Source: an uncultured Paracoccaceae bacterium | GTDB lineage: Bacteria; Pseudomonadota; Alphaproteobacteria; Rhodobacterales; Rhodobacteraceae | Direction: 5' to 3' | DNA: 64,000 bases | NCBI GenBank assembly: GCA_947498645.1 | Contig: CANMKS010000001.1 | Location: 2,580,032 to 2,644,031 of the forward strand | Part shown: one piece after another, positions 17,196 to 27,118 of the stretch | Layout of the letters: each line of letters begins with the position of its first letter | Numbering within the stretch: position 1 is the stretch's first letter | Translations under genes and position numbers: made by a program | The notes under the pieces: generated by a model | Database searches by the model: none | What the model saw: the letters and a program-made list of their open reading frames with translations, nothing else | Told to the model about the DNA's origin: nothing

Positions 17196-18566
17196 ATGAC
17201 TGACTGGCAAAAATCTGACTGGCGCAAAAAGCCCCGGATTCAGATGCCTGAGTATACGGACGCAACCGCGCTCAGCGCAGTTGAGGCCCGTCTTGCCAGC
17301 TATCCACCCTTGGTTTTTGCCGGAGAGGCCCGCAACCTGCGCGCGGAACTGGCCGCTGTCAGCCGGGGTGAGGCGTTCTTGCTGCAAGGTGGCGATTGTG
17401 CCGAAAGCTTTGCCGAGTTTGCTGCCGACAGCATCCGCGACACTTTCAAGGTGATGTTGCAGATGGCGATGGTTCTGACCTATGGCGCGAAAGTGCCTGT
17501 GGTAAAGGTGGGCCGCATGGCCGGCCAAATGGCCAAACCGCGTTCAGCGCCAACTGAAACGATGGATGGGATCGAGTTGCCAAGCTACCGCGGCGACATC
17601 ATCAACGGGTTTGATTTCACCGAGAAAAGCCGTGTGCCCGACCCGGAACGGATGTTGCAGGCCTACTTGCAGGCGGCCGCCACACTGAACTTGTTGCGTG
17701 CTTTCTCGACCGGTGGTTTTGCCAATGTCCATGAAGTCCACAAGTGGACGCTGGGCTTTACCGACGGCAACGAGGTGCAGAAATACAGCGATATGGCCGC
17801 CCGGATCAGCGACACGCTTGATTTCATGGAGGCCGCTGGCCTGACGACCGACACCAACCACGAATTGCAGACGGTTGATTTCTACACCAGTCACGAAGCC
17901 TTGCTGCTTGAGTATGAAGAGGCGCTTTGCCGTCTGGATTCGACATCCGGCAAATGGTTGGCCGGGTCTGGCCATATGATCTGGATCGGTGACCGGACAC
18001 GTCAGCCGGACGGTGCACATGTGGAATTCTGCAAAGGTGTGCAGAACCCCATTGGCCTCAAGTGCGGCCCATCGATGACATCAGGGCACCTGAAAGCGCT
18101 GATGGCCACGCTGAACCCTGACAACGAGGCGGGGCGTCTGACACTGATCGCGCGGTTTGGTGCGGGATCGGTGGGTGAACATCTGCCACGTCTGATCAAG
18201 GCTGTGCAGGAAGAAGGCGCCAATGTGGTTTGGACCTGTGATGCGATGCATGGCAACACGATCAAATCTTCGACAGGCTACAAAACGCGCCCGTTTGAAA
18301 GCGTGCTGCGCGAGGTAAAGGAATTCTTTGCAGTGCATAACGCCGAAGGAACAATCCCCGGCGGCGTGCATTTCGAGATGACCGGCAAGGACGTCACCGA
18401 ATGCACAGGTGGCGTGCGAGCGGTGACCGACGAAGATCTGTCAGACCGCTATCACACGGCCTGCGACCCGCGTTTGAACGCCTCACAATCGCTGGAACTT
18501 GCGTTTTTGGTGGCAGAAGAGCTTTCTGCCCGTCGTGCAAAGATCAGTCAGGCCAAAGCTGGCTGA
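17196..18566 (+). CDS. aroG: Class II 3-deoxy-7-phosphoheptulonate synthase
   Basis: The 456-residue enzyme condenses phosphoenolpyruvate and erythrose 4-phosphate in the first step of aromatic amino acid synthesis. It is the plant-like class II type: GGDCAESF near residue 66, [11 protein letters not shown] near 105, the [22 protein letters not shown]-type region near 260-280, KCGPSM near 289, and CDAMHGNT near 348. The ATG follows GGAGCAAGACG; a longer frame from 17178 lacks support. The ordinary class II N-terminus ([10 protein letters not shown]) supports the choice. aroQ of the same pathway lies elsewhere in the window (48784). Confidence 0.95.
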   Translation: MTDWQKSDWRKKPRIQMPEYTDATALSAVEARLASYPPLVFAGEARNLRAELAAVSRGEAFLLQGGDCAESFAEFAADSIRDTFKVMLQMAMVLTYGAKVPVVKVGRMAGQMAKPRSAPTETMDGIELPSYRGDIINGFDFTEKSRVPDPERMLQAYLQAAATLNLLRAFSTGGFANVHEVHKWTLGFTDGNEVQKYSDMAARISDTLDFMEAAGLTTDTNHELQTVDFYTSHEALLLEYEEALCRLDSTSGKWLAGSGHMIWIGDRTRQPDGAHVEFCKGVQNPIGLKCGPSMTSGHLKALMATLNPDNEAGRLTLIARFGAGSVGEHLPRLIKAVQEEGANVVWTCDAMHGNTIKSSTGYKTRPFESVLREVKEFFAVHNAEGTIPGGVHFEMTGKDVTECTGGVRAVTDEDLSDRYHTACDPRLNASQSLELAFLVAEELSARRAKISQAKAG

Positions 18567-19196
18567 TCAGGCATTATTGACCACAAGTTTGAGGGCCGGG
18601 CGCGCAGCGTCCGGTCCTTTTCTATTGACGCCTTGCATCAGTTGCGTCGCTGGCGACCGGGTGCCGAGGCTTTCACGCCGCAACGGGCGGTCTTGCGAGA
18701 TCACAAAGCGCCGCGGCCGCGTAACGGTCACAGGTTCTGTCACAATCGCCCCCAATATGCGCGACGTCTCGTTCTGGTGGTCTCGCACGGGCAACAGCAG
18801 CAATGTGCCGTTGACCTCGGGGCGAAGCAGGCCCGATTCTGAGCGTAGCGGCATGGATATGATGGCCGGATCCATGAAAGAGGCCTCGACCAGCTCTTGC
18901 AGTTGATCACGCGCCTGCGGGGCAAAAAGTGTACTGAAAGGCATGCCGCGGGCATCCATTTTCAACAGGTCATGCAACCGTTGCCCGGCAACCCGAAACC
19001 GGGCGATGCCAGGGGCCACACGTTGCAGGATGAAAGCATGTGGCAGCAGATCGTCGATTTGGTCGGGTGCGATGTCATTGCGCGCGGGCAGGCGGTCGGC
19101 ATGGCGCAGGGTTTGCCAGTAATCCTCGACGCTTTGCAGCACGGCTGTGTCCACTTTGCGGTCAAGATGGGGGCGGGGAAACGCGATTGTACTCAT
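18567..19196 (-). CDS. PAS-domain protein of the alphaproteobacterial PAS_5 type
   Basis: The 209-residue soluble protein carries the WQTLRHADRLPARNDIAPDQI pattern followed by DLLPHAFILQRV, which is the signature of the short PAS_5 domain common in alphaproteobacteria. The fold runs to about residue 150 (GTLLLLPVRDHQNE). The C-terminal tail is basic and looks disordered. There is no output domain, so it may be a partner subunit or ligand sensor. It is convergent with the DAHP synthase gene, with no bases between the stops. The ATG at 19196 is preceded by GGAG; the open frame to 19283 is probably untranslated. Confidence 0.7.
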   Translation of the reverse strand: MSTIAFPRPHLDRKVDTAVLQSVEDYWQTLRHADRLPARNDIAPDQIDDLLPHAFILQRVAPGIARFRVAGQRLHDLLKMDARGMPFSTLFAPQARDQLQELVEASFMDPAIISMPLRSESGLLRPEVNGTLLLLPVRDHQNETSRILGAIVTEPVTVTRPRRFVISQDRPLRRESLGTRSPATQLMQGVNRKGPDAARPALKLVVNNA

Positions 19197-19380
19197 AACT
19201 GGCTCCAACAGGGATTTGCGCGTGGCAGGGCGCGGGTGCGCGCGCTTTAAAGGAAATTTAACAAAATTCGGGCCAATGGGCACTTAACAAAGTGTTAAAT
19301 GGTTAATCGAACCTGTGCCGCACTTGCCCCGGCCTATGGTTTCCATTTAGGTGCGTATGACCAAACGACAGGCGGCCCGC

Positions 19381-20271
19381 ATGACCCATTCAATGACAGC
19401 TTTTGCCAGCCGTACAGGTGCGTTGGGCACCGTCAGCTGGGTGTGGGAAATGCGCGGCGTGAACGCCCGCGGGCTTGATCTGCGTCTGCGGCTGCCCGAC
19501 AACATCGACGGGCTGGAGCCTGCGGTGCGGGCGGCACTGACCAAGGCATTGGCGCGTGGAAACGTCACGGTGAACCTGCGCCTGAACCGGGAAGACACGC
19601 ACGGCGATCTGTCTGTGGATACCGCGCAGCTGGATGCGGTGCTCAGGGCGTTGGATATGGTGCAGGAACGCGCGTTTGACATGGGTGTGACATTGGGTCA
19701 GCCGACGGCGGCGGATGTTTTGGCCCAAAGGGGTGTGCTGATATCAGCGAAATCCGAGGAGCAATCCACAGAATTGGCCGCAGCGCTTCTTGCCGATATC
19801 GCACCTTTGGTTGCGGATTTTGTGGACATGCGTGCCCATGAAGGGGCCGCGCTGCAGGGCGTTATTGCACAGCAGCTTGAGCAGATCGACATGCTGACCA
19901 CCGCCGCTGCCAAACAGGCCGCAGCGCGTGCGCCGCAAGTGCGCGAAAACCTGACCACTGCATTGCGCCGCGTTCTTGAGGACGCAAGCGACATGGACGA
20001 GGGGCGCATTGCGCAGGAATTGGCGGTGCTGGCCGTCAAATCCGATGTCACCGAAGAGATTGACCGCCTTAAGGCGCATGTTGTGGCAGCGCGCGACCTG
20101 TTGGCCGCGGACAAGCCTGCTGGCCGGAAATTTGATTTTCTTGCACAGGAATTTAACCGCGAGGCCAATACGCTGTGCGCCAAGGCGCAGGCGACTGCGC
20201 TGACGGCGATTGGCCTGGACCTCAAGGCGGTGATCGATCAGATGCGCGAACAAATCCAGAATGTGGAGTAA
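19381..20271 (+). CDS. yicC: YicC family protein (putative endoribonuclease)
   Basis: The 296-residue protein starts with the family hallmark MTHSMTAFASR and continues with WEMRGVNARGLDLRLRLP, the YicC N-terminal domain. The C-terminal DUF1732 domain is marked by DEGRIAQELAVLA, KSDVTEEIDRLKAH and KFDFLAQEFNREANTLCAKA. YicC proteins are reported RNases affecting small-RNA stability. The family N-terminus favours the ATG at 19381 over a GTG at 19351. gmk follows after 3 nt, the usual yicC-gmk pairing. Confidence 0.92.
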   Translation: MTHSMTAFASRTGALGTVSWVWEMRGVNARGLDLRLRLPDNIDGLEPAVRAALTKALARGNVTVNLRLNREDTHGDLSVDTAQLDAVLRALDMVQERAFDMGVTLGQPTAADVLAQRGVLISAKSEEQSTELAAALLADIAPLVADFVDMRAHEGAALQGVIAQQLEQIDMLTTAAAKQAAARAPQVRENLTTALRRVLEDASDMDEGRIAQELAVLAVKSDVTEEIDRLKAHVVAARDLLAADKPAGRKFDFLAQEFNREANTLCAKAQATALTAIGLDLKAVIDQMREQIQNVE

Positions 20272-20274
20272 GGA

Positions 20275-20913
20275 ATGCCAAGACGCGGCCTATTGATTAT
20301 TCTTTCGTCGCCATCAGGTGCGGGGAAATCGACCCTGGCCAAGCGGCTGCGGGCATGGGACGACACGTTGCGCTTTTCCGTCTCGGCCACCACGCGGCCC
20401 CCACGTGCCGGTGAGGTTGACGGGCAGGACTACTATTTTGTCAGTCATGAAGCCTTTGATGAGATCGTGGCCAAAGACGAGATGCTGGAACATGCAGAGG
20501 TCTTTGGCAACAAATACGGATCACCGCAGGGACCGGTGCAGCAAGCGATCGAGAGCGGGCGCGATGTGTTGTTTGACATCGACTGGCAGGGTGCGTTGCA
20601 GATCAACAATTCTTCATTGGCCGAAAACGTCCTGTCGATCTTTATCCTGCCGCCATCAATGGCAGAGCTGAAACGCCGTCTGATTTCGCGCGGGCAAGAC
20701 GGTGAGGATGTGATCGCCGGCCGGATGCAAAAAAGCATGGATGAAATCAATCACTGGGGTGAATACGATTTTGTGCTGATCAATGACGATGTGGATGCTA
20801 CCGCCGCCGACCTCAAGACCATCATCAGCGCAGAGCGCCTGCGCCGCAATCGTCAGCCGCATCTGCTGGACCATGTGCGCAATCTGCAAACCCAATTCGG
20901 AGAGCTGTCATGA
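20275..20913 (+). CDS. gmk: Guanylate kinase
   Basis: The 212-residue enzyme phosphorylates GMP to GDP. P-loop [10 protein letters not shown] (residues 11-20), the GMP-binding segment [22 protein letters not shown], and the lid region RRLISRGQD are all present. AAGGA lies directly before the ATG. It is translationally linked to yicC upstream and to the gamma-carbonic anhydrase gene downstream (4-nt ATGA overlap). Confidence 0.96.
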   Translation: MPRRGLLIILSSPSGAGKSTLAKRLRAWDDTLRFSVSATTRPPRAGEVDGQDYYFVSHEAFDEIVAKDEMLEHAEVFGNKYGSPQGPVQQAIESGRDVLFDIDWQGALQINNSSLAENVLSIFILPPSMAELKRRLISRGQDGEDVIAGRMQKSMDEINHWGEYDFVLINDDVDATAADLKTIISAERLRRNRQPHLLDHVRNLQTQFGELS

Positions 20914-21431
20914 GCCTTTTTGCACTGGGTGAGGTTGCACCTGATGTTGCTGCGGATGCCTGGGTGGCGCCGGGCTGTTACGTGATTGGCAATGTGACGT
21001 TAAGGGCGAAATCCTCGGTCTGGTTTGGATGCACACTGCGCGGTGACAACGAACAAATCACCATAGGTGAGGGAAGCAACGTGCAAGAGAACTGCGTGTT
21101 GCACACCGATATGGGCTATCCGCTGGAGGTCGGCGCAGGTTGTACCATCGGCCATAAGGCCATGCTGCACGGCTGTGTGATTGGTGAAAACACGTTGGTC
21201 GGCATGGGGGCAACAGTGCTGAATGGGGCGGTGATCGGCAAAAATTGCCTGATCGGGGCAGGGGCCCTGATCACCGAAGGCAAGCACATTCCCGATGGTT
21301 CGCTTGTGATGGGCGCTCCGGGAAAAGTTGTGCGTCAGCTTGATGACGCGGCGATCAAGGGTTTGACGCTTTCCGCCGCGCACTATCAAGAGAATGCGGC
21401 ACGCTTTGCACGCGATTTGAAATCTCTCTGA
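20910..21431 (+). CDS. Gamma-class carbonic anhydrase-like hexapeptide protein
   Basis: The 173-residue left-handed beta-helix protein has three His positioned as zinc ligands: H65 in VLHTD, H82 in IGHKA and H87 in MLHGC. The pattern matches CaiE/PaaY/YrdA and gamma-carbonic anhydrases that form trimers with interfacial metal. The reaction in most YrdA-like members is unproven, so carbonic anhydrase activity is inferred. Its 3' end overlaps the convergent hypothetical gene by 77 nt. Confidence 0.9.
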   Translation: MSLFALGEVAPDVAADAWVAPGCYVIGNVTLRAKSSVWFGCTLRGDNEQITIGEGSNVQENCVLHTDMGYPLEVGAGCTIGHKAMLHGCVIGENTLVGMGATVLNGAVIGKNCLIGAGALITEGKHIPDGSLVMGAPGKVVRQLDDAAIKGLTLSAAHYQENAARFARDLKSL

Positions 21432-21831
21432 TCGACACTTGTGTTGGGATTTGCGGCGTCAGGAAGATGTCAAAGTCCAACCCAGCGGCCAATTCTGCAA
21501 CTTCGCGTCTGACAATATCGGCATCCGGCAATTTTTCCGCAATCACGCGGTAACGCCCCAAAAAACCCAATACAACAAGCATCTCCGCGATTTCGATGAC
21601 ATCGAAATCATCACCGACAAGTGGCGACAGGATGATGTCGGGTGTGTGATTTTTCAGCGTTTCGGCATTCAATTCTCCGAAATCAAGAAACGAAAAATCG
21701 CGCAAGGATGATGTCATGCGCCCTTCAGCGGCCCAGCGGCGCTTATTGCCGATCACAAGGATGTGGTCCGTAAGTTCCTGATCGTTGATTGGTCGAACGA
21801 TGGGATCTTTGCAATCAAGTTGTTCAGTCAT
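21355..21831 (-). CDS. Conserved hypothetical protein, small alpha/beta domain
   Basis: The 158-residue product resembles small receiver-like hypotheticals of Rhodobacteraceae: alternating hydrophobic strands ([31 protein letters not shown]) and a [20 protein letters not shown] segment. No catalytic or phospho-acceptor residues can be assigned with confidence. GGGA precedes the ATG closely. The last 77 nt overlap the end of the carbonic anhydrase gene on the opposite strand, so the two mRNAs would be complementary there. It is divergent from phoR, but I see no functional link. Confidence 0.6.
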   Translation of the reverse strand: MTEQLDCKDPIVRPINDQELTDHILVIGNKRRWAAEGRMTSSLRDFSFLDFGELNAETLKNHTPDIILSPLVGDDFDVIEIAEMLVVLGFLGRYRVIAEKLPDADIVRREVAELAAGLDFDIFLTPQIPTQVSIREISNRVQSVPHSLDSARRKASNP

Positions 21832-21948
21832 TCCCGTATGGACACTGTATTGGCGGGTGAGTGGATGTCAATTGCGGTGACATGAAGACTGGCCGGACAA
21901 TTATTGCGCTAAGGCCTATTGGCTAGAGAGATAAATTGTCTCATGCAT

Positions 21949-21965
21949 GAAATCCATAGGATTTC
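21949..21965. repeat. Short perfect dyad upstream of phoR
   Basis: GAAATCC-ATA-GGATTTC, 7-bp arms, ending 14 nt before the phoR start codon. It does not resemble a Pho box. It may be an operator or a hairpin over the phoR ribosome-binding region. Confidence 0.4.
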
Positions 21966-21979
21966 TCTGACGTGGACCC

Positions 21980-23008
21980 ATGAATACTGAAAACATTGCT
22001 CTTTTTGTGGCGGCCCTTCCGATGCCGGTCATGGTGATCGGGCCAGATGACCGAATCGTCGCCGTCAATCAGCCAGCGGAAGCGATCTTTGGCCCACATC
22101 TTGTCGGGCGGCATCACGTGTCGGTTGTGCGTCAGCCGGCGATGGTGGCTGCAATCGCCGAAGCTCGAAAAGGCAAGGATCGCCGCGTCACCAAGTTTAT
22201 CAACCGTGATGGTGCAAAGGACATTCGCTATCGTGTGTCTGTGGCGCTTGCGGGCGAAAAGATCATTGTCACGTTCGAGGATCAGACGGCCTCGGAAGAG
22301 GCAGGTCAGATGCGCCGCGATTTCGTGGCCAACGTCAGCCACGAATTGCGCACGCCGCTGACCGCATTGCTGGGATTTATTGAAACGCTGGGCGGTGCGG
22401 CGCGCGATGACCCTGCCGCACGTAACCGGTTTCTTGAGATTATGGCCCATGAGGCAAGCCGCATGACCCGGCTTGTTGATGATCTTTTGTCGCTCAGCCG
22501 TGTTGAAGAAGATGAACGCGTCCGCCCGAAGGAACATGTCGACCTCAGCGCACTATTGGCCTCGGTCATCAAGGGGCTTGAACCGCAAGCCAAGGCGGCA
22601 GAAGTGGCAGTTGTGCTCGACATTCAATCACCTGACGTGATGGTGGCCGGTGATGCCGGTCAACTGGTGCAGGTCTTTACCAATATCGTCGAAAACGCGA
22701 TCAAATATGGTGCATCCGGCAAACAGGTGACAGTGACATTGCTCGGGCGGCAAACCGATGTCCACCTGCGGACAGAAGCCGTGGAGATATCGGTCGCCGA
22801 TCAGGGCGAGGGTGTCGCGTCGCATCATATCGCGCGACTGACAGAGCGGTTCTATCGCGTTGACAGCCACCGCTCGCGGCAGGTTGGGGGGACCGGTCTG
22901 GGCCTTGCCATCGTCAAACACATCGTCAATCGCCATCGCGGACGTATGCAGATCGAAAGCGAAGAGGGCGAGGGCACAAAAGTCTCTGTTTTTCTGCCGA
23001 CGTCCTGA
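21980..23008 (+). CDS. phoR: Phosphate regulon sensor histidine kinase PhoR, soluble type
   Basis: The 342-residue kinase begins directly with a PAS domain (ALPMPVMVIGPDDRIVAVN). HisKA follows (DFVANVSHELRTPL, phospho-His in the SHELRTP box near residue 120). HATPase_c comes next with its N box (NIVENAIKYG), G1 (DQGEGV), F (ERFYRVD) and G2 (GTGLGLAI). No transmembrane segment exists. An in-frame TGA at 21968-21970 rules out a longer N-terminus, so signal input must come from PstSCAB-PhoU contact or the PAS domain. It phosphorylates PhoB, encoded at the other end of the block. Confidence 0.93.
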   Translation: MNTENIALFVAALPMPVMVIGPDDRIVAVNQPAEAIFGPHLVGRHHVSVVRQPAMVAAIAEARKGKDRRVTKFINRDGAKDIRYRVSVALAGEKIIVTFEDQTASEEAGQMRRDFVANVSHELRTPLTALLGFIETLGGAARDDPAARNRFLEIMAHEASRMTRLVDDLLSLSRVEEDERVRPKEHVDLSALLASVIKGLEPQAKAAEVAVVLDIQSPDVMVAGDAGQLVQVFTNIVENAIKYGASGKQVTVTLLGRQTDVHLRTEAVEISVADQGEGVASHHIARLTERFYRVDSHRSRQVGGTGLGLAIVKHIVNRHRGRMQIESEEGEGTKVSVFLPTS

Positions 23009-23041
23009 CCGTCATAAAAGTTTTACATAAACGTCACAAAA
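23009..23041 (+). promoter_or_regulatory. Pho box (PhoB binding site) before pstS
   Basis: Three direct 11-bp units follow the phoR stop immediately: CCGTCATAAAA (23009-23019), GTTTTACATAA (23020-23030) and ACGTCACAAAA (23031-23041). Each resembles the 7-bp CTGTCAT-type half site plus an A/T-rich 4-bp spacer. The 11-bp period, A-rich spacers and position 82 nt before pstS fit a PhoB-activated promoter replacing the -35 element. Confidence 0.75.
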
Positions 23042-23122
23042 GCTTCGGGCAGGCCACCTAGACCGGCCGCAATGGTGGGGCGGTTCGCGCGCCATCTTTG
23101 TTTGACTGACAGGAGTGATTTG

Positions 23123-24148
23123 ATGTCGATCATGAAACTGACTGCGACAACCGCAGCCATTGCAATTACTGCCACTGCCGCTGCCGCACGCGACAACGTG
23201 CAGGTTGCCGGGTCTTCCACCGTGCTGCCCTATGCGTCCATCGTTGCAGAGGCCTTTGGCGAAAACTTTGACTTCCCGACACCCGTTGTTGAATCTGGCG
23301 GATCTTCCGCTGGTCTGAAGCGCTTCTGCGAAGGCGTTGGTGAAAACACCATTGATATCGCAAACGCATCCCGTGCCATCCGCCCGGCAGAAGTAGAAGC
23401 CTGCGCCGAGGCTGGTGTCACTGACATCATCGAAGTGCGCATCGGCTATGATGGCATCGTCTTTGCATCCCAGCTAGATGGCCCGGACTACACAGCATTC
23501 ACACCATCAGACATCTTCAACGCATTGGCGCCCAAGGTCATGGTTGACGGCGCGCTGGTGGATAACCCGCATGAAATGTGGTCCGATTTCAACGCCGACC
23601 TGCCTGCCGAGGAAATTCTTGCCTTCATTCCAGGCACCAAGCATGGCACACGTGAAGTGTTCGAGGAAAAGGTGATCGCAGCAGGCTGTGAAGCGACCGG
23701 CGCGTTTGAAGCCATGATGGCCGCTGGCATGTCCGAGGATGACGCAGAGGATGCATGTCTTGCGGTGCGCACTGACGGCCGTTCGGTGGATATCGACGGT
23801 GATTACACAGAAACCCTTGCCCGGATAGACGCCAACACCAATGGCATTGGCGTGTTCGGCCTGGCCTTTTACGAAAACAACACCGACGCGCTGAAAGTGG
23901 CGACAATGTCCGGTGTTGAGCCAACAACTGAAACCATCTCGACCGGTGAATACCCTGTGTCACGCCCGCTGTATTTCTACATCAAGGCAGCGCATCTGGG
24001 TGTGATCCCCGGCCTGAAAGAATTCGCAGAATTCTTTGTCGCGGATGAGGTTGCGGGCCCCGACGGCCCACTGGCCGCTTACGGTCTGGTCTCTGACCCG
24101 GCACTGGCCGACACACAGGCGATGATCTCTGACGAACAGACGATGTAA
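23123..24148 (+). CDS. pstS: Phosphate ABC transporter substrate-binding protein PstS
   Basis: The 341-residue periplasmic phosphate-binding protein has a signal peptide (MKLTATTAAIAITATAAAA, cleavage before RDN). The phosphate-binding loop VAGSSTVLP is followed by VESGGSSAGLKRFC and IANASRAI. AGGAGTG precedes the ATG at 23123; an open frame upstream to 23072 is not supported. A Pho box lies 82 nt upstream. A hairpin in the 126-nt gap to pstC probably lets pstS mRNA exceed that of the permease genes. Confidence 0.95.
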   Translation: MSIMKLTATTAAIAITATAAAARDNVQVAGSSTVLPYASIVAEAFGENFDFPTPVVESGGSSAGLKRFCEGVGENTIDIANASRAIRPAEVEACAEAGVTDIIEVRIGYDGIVFASQLDGPDYTAFTPSDIFNALAPKVMVDGALVDNPHEMWSDFNADLPAEEILAFIPGTKHGTREVFEEKVIAAGCEATGAFEAMMAAGMSEDDAEDACLAVRTDGRSVDIDGDYTETLARIDANTNGIGVFGLAFYENNTDALKVATMSGVEPTTETISTGEYPVSRPLYFYIKAAHLGVIPGLKEFAEFFVADEVAGPDGPLAAYGLVSDPALADTQAMISDEQTM

Positions 24149-24162
24149 GCCAAAAAAACTGT

Positions 24163-24193
24163 GCGGTCCGGCAATGTGCCGGGCCGCGCTTTT
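24163..24193 (+). terminator. Intercistronic hairpin between pstS and pstC
   Basis: Arms GCGGTCCGGCA (24163-24173) and TGCCGGGCCGC (24177-24187), 11 bp with one G-U pair and a 3-nt loop, followed by GCTTTT. A partial terminator or 3' stabiliser that would raise pstS over pstCAB. Confidence 0.65.
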
Positions 24194-24274
24194 CTGCCTG
24201 GGAATATGAGTGCGCGTCATCAGAGCCAGTGTTAATGCAACACAACACAACAGGCTCCGCTCTTGAGGGATCAC

Positions 24275-25756
24275 ATGTCTAACCTTCTAATCATTGCGAT
24301 CATTCTGGCGCTTGGCGTTGCAGGCTTCATCATGGGCCGTGGCCGTGCGCTGCGCTCGGCAGGGGGTGACAAGCGGGAATTGCATTCCTTGCCCATCTAT
24401 TACGGTGCCAATGTCGCACTGTCGGCCTTGCTGCCTGCTGCGGGTCTGTTGGCGATTTGGCTGATTGCGCAGCCCTTTGCGATCAACAACGCCGTATCTG
24501 GCCTGATCCTGGATGAAAGTATCGAAGAAACGGGTACACGTGATCTTGTCATGGCTGATGTGCGGCGCGTGGCCGAAGGGTTGGACCGTGCCGTTGACAC
24601 TGGCGCGATGGATGCCGAGGCGAGTTTCGCCCTTAACACCGACACCGACGATGTACGCGACACGCTTGGGTCGCTTGGCGTGGCGCTTGGGTCCGATGTC
24701 ACGCCAGATACGTTGGCAGCGGCGCAGCGCTATCGTGAACTGTCAGGCACCGGCAACCTGTTCAAAACGCTTGCAGTCATCGCTGCCGGATTGATTGGGC
24801 TTGGTGTCACCTATTTGCGCACCCACAAGGATTTTCGCGCGCGCAACACCGTTGAAAACGGTGTCCTGCTGCTGCTGATCGGGGCGGCCTGCATTGCGGT
24901 GCTGACGACGCTGGGCATTGTGCTGTCACTGATCTTCAACACAATCGAGTTCTTCCGCCTGTATCAGGCAAGCGAGTTCTTTCTTGGCACCAACTGGAGC
25001 CCCAGTTTCTCTGGCCGTGGTCAAACTTCTGCATTGGGGATTCTTCCGCTGCTGTGGGGAACGCTCTATATCTCTTTCGTGGCATTGCTGGTGGCGGTCC
25101 CTCTGGGCCTTTTCGCCGCGATCTACCTGTCGGAATACGCCTCAAAAGGCGTGCGGTCCGTTGCAAAGCCGCTGCTTGAGGTGCTGGCAGGTATTCCCAC
25201 CATCGTTTACGGCCTCTTTGCCTTGTTGACGGTTGGCCCGTTATTGGTTGAAGCCTTTGGCGAAGGCGGCCTGTTCGGTGTCAGCTGGATGGCGGGCGGC
25301 ACAGCTGTGATGACCGCCGGTCTGGTCATGGGCATCATGCTGATCCCCTTTGTCAGCTCTCTGTCCGACGACATCATCAACGCTGTCCCGCAAGCGATGC
25401 GTGACGGGTCTTATGGGCTGGGCGCGACGAAGTCCGAAACCGTGCGGCAGGTGATCCTGCCCGCTGCCCTGCCGGGTATTGTGGGCGCTGTCCTTTTGGC
25501 CGCCTCGCGGGCCATTGGTGAAACCATGATCGTGGTTCTGGGGGCAGGGGCCGCCGCCCGGCTGAGCCTGAACCCCTTTGAAGCGATGACAACCGTCACC
25601 GCCAAGATCGTCAGCCAATTGACCGGGGACAGCGATTTTGCCTCGCCCGAGGCATTGGTCGCCTTTGCCCTGGGCATCACGCTTTTCGTGATCACTCTGG
25701 GGCTGAATGTCTTTGCCCTATATATCGTCCGCAAATACCGGGAGCAGTACGACTGA
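24275..25756 (+). CDS. pstC: Phosphate ABC transporter permease PstC
   Basis: The 493-residue permease has the BPD_transp_1 core in its C-terminal half, with the coupling segment RDGSYGLGATKSETVRQVILPAALPGI near residues 375-401. The N-terminal half adds helices and a soluble stretch (about residues 80-155) absent from E. coli PstC (319 residues); such long forms are usual in alphaproteobacteria. The ATG at 24275 follows GAGGGA; a TTG 12 nt earlier is possible. TGATG overlap with pstA. Confidence 0.94.
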   Translation: MSNLLIIAIILALGVAGFIMGRGRALRSAGGDKRELHSLPIYYGANVALSALLPAAGLLAIWLIAQPFAINNAVSGLILDESIEETGTRDLVMADVRRVAEGLDRAVDTGAMDAEASFALNTDTDDVRDTLGSLGVALGSDVTPDTLAAAQRYRELSGTGNLFKTLAVIAAGLIGLGVTYLRTHKDFRARNTVENGVLLLLIGAACIAVLTTLGIVLSLIFNTIEFFRLYQASEFFLGTNWSPSFSGRGQTSALGILPLLWGTLYISFVALLVAVPLGLFAAIYLSEYASKGVRSVAKPLLEVLAGIPTIVYGLFALLTVGPLLVEAFGEGGLFGVSWMAGGTAVMTAGLVMGIMLIPFVSSLSDDIINAVPQAMRDGSYGLGATKSETVRQVILPAALPGIVGAVLLAASRAIGETMIVVLGAGAAARLSLNPFEAMTTVTAKIVSQLTGDSDFASPEALVAFALGITLFVITLGLNVFALYIVRKYREQYD

Positions 25757-27105
25757 TGACTGATGCATCCGCGCCATCCACACCTGTTGCTGCCCCTAAA
25801 GCCAAGTCACTGCTGACGCAGGACGACCGCACCAAGCGCCGTAATGCCGCCGAAAAACGGTTCCGCGCCTATGGGATTGCCGCCATTACAGTGGGCCTGC
25901 TGTTTCTTGTTTCGCTGCTATGGGCCATCGTCCAGAACGGCACGCCTGCGTTCACGCAGACCTTTGTCACGCTTGATATCGCGTTGCTGGAAGAGAAGCT
26001 GGACAAAAACGGCAACCGCAATATCGAGGACATCAAGAAGGTATCGACCTTTGGTTATAGTCCCTTGATCAACGATGCGCTGATCGCGGCGACAGCGGAT
26101 ATCGAAACCGAGGTCGAAGATGGTGATCTGAAAAAGATCCTGTCCGCCTCTGCTGCGGCCATTGTGCGCGACTATGTTATCGAGAACCCTGATCAGATTG
26201 GCGAAACCGTTGAATTCCGCTTGCTGACGTCCTCACGTGTGGATGGTTACCTCAAGGGGCGCGTGACGCGCGCGGACCTTGCACGCGACAAGAACCTTGA
26301 TGCCGCCCACCTTGATCTGATTGATGCGATGGTCGCCGCCGGCGCGGTTGAAAAGGTCTTTAACTGGGACTTCATCCTTGGTGCGGATGCCTCTGAAAGC
26401 CGGCCAGAGCAGGCCGGTATCGGTGTATCAATGCTGGGGTCGTTCTTTATGATGCTGGTGGTGCTGTTTCTGGCGCTGCCCATCGGGGTTGCTGCGTCAA
26501 TTTACCTTGAGGAATTCGCACCACAGAACAAATTCACCGACCTGATTGAGGTGAATATCTCGAACCTGGCTGCGGTGCCGTCGATTGTGTTCGGTATCCT
26601 TGGTCTGGCGGTTTTCATTCAGTTTGCTCATTTGCCGCAGTCGGCGCCGCTGGTGGGCGGGCTGACGCTGACGTTGATGACGCTGCCGACCATCGTGATT
26701 TCAACCCGCGCCGCGCTGAAGGCCGTACCGCCATCCATTCGGGATGCGGCTTTGGGGGTCGGTGCCTCAAAGATGCAATCGGTATTTCATCATGTGCTGC
26801 CTCTGGCCATGCCGGGCATCCTGACAGGCACGATCATCGGCCTGGCACAGGCCTTGGGTGAAACGGCACCGCTGCTGCTGATCGGGATGGTGGGCTATAT
26901 CGCCTCGAACTATCCTGATGGCATCGCATCCGGTTTCCTTGACCCCAATTCTGCCATGCCAGCACAGATTTACGAATGGGCAAAGCGTGCCGATCCCGCC
27001 TATTACGAACGCGCCTGGGGCGGTATCATCGTGTTGTTGGGGTTCCTTCTGACGATGAACATCATTGCAATCATTCTGCGGCGCCGGTTCGAGCGGCGCT
27101 GGTAG
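25756..27105 (+). CDS. pstA: Phosphate ABC transporter permease PstA
   Basis: The 449-residue partner of PstC has a cytoplasmic N-terminus rich in Lys and Arg, a first helix ([18 protein letters not shown]), and a long soluble insert (about residues 70-215). The BPD_transp_1 core contains [27 protein letters not shown] near 334-360. It overlaps pstC by one base. The insert is probably periplasmic and makes the protein about 150 residues longer than the E. coli homologue, as is common in this order. Confidence 0.94.
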   Translation: MTDASAPSTPVAAPKAKSLLTQDDRTKRRNAAEKRFRAYGIAAITVGLLFLVSLLWAIVQNGTPAFTQTFVTLDIALLEEKLDKNGNRNIEDIKKVSTFGYSPLINDALIAATADIETEVEDGDLKKILSASAAAIVRDYVIENPDQIGETVEFRLLTSSRVDGYLKGRVTRADLARDKNLDAAHLDLIDAMVAAGAVEKVFNWDFILGADASESRPEQAGIGVSMLGSFFMMLVVLFLALPIGVAASIYLEEFAPQNKFTDLIEVNISNLAAVPSIVFGILGLAVFIQFAHLPQSAPLVGGLTLTLMTLPTIVISTRAALKAVPPSIRDAALGVGASKMQSVFHHVLPLAMPGILTGTIIGLAQALGETAPLLLIGMVGYIASNYPDGIASGFLDPNSAMPAQIYEWAKRADPAYYERAWGGIIVLLGFLLTMNIIAIILRRRFERRW

Positions 27106-27118
27106 GAGGGGCAGACAA

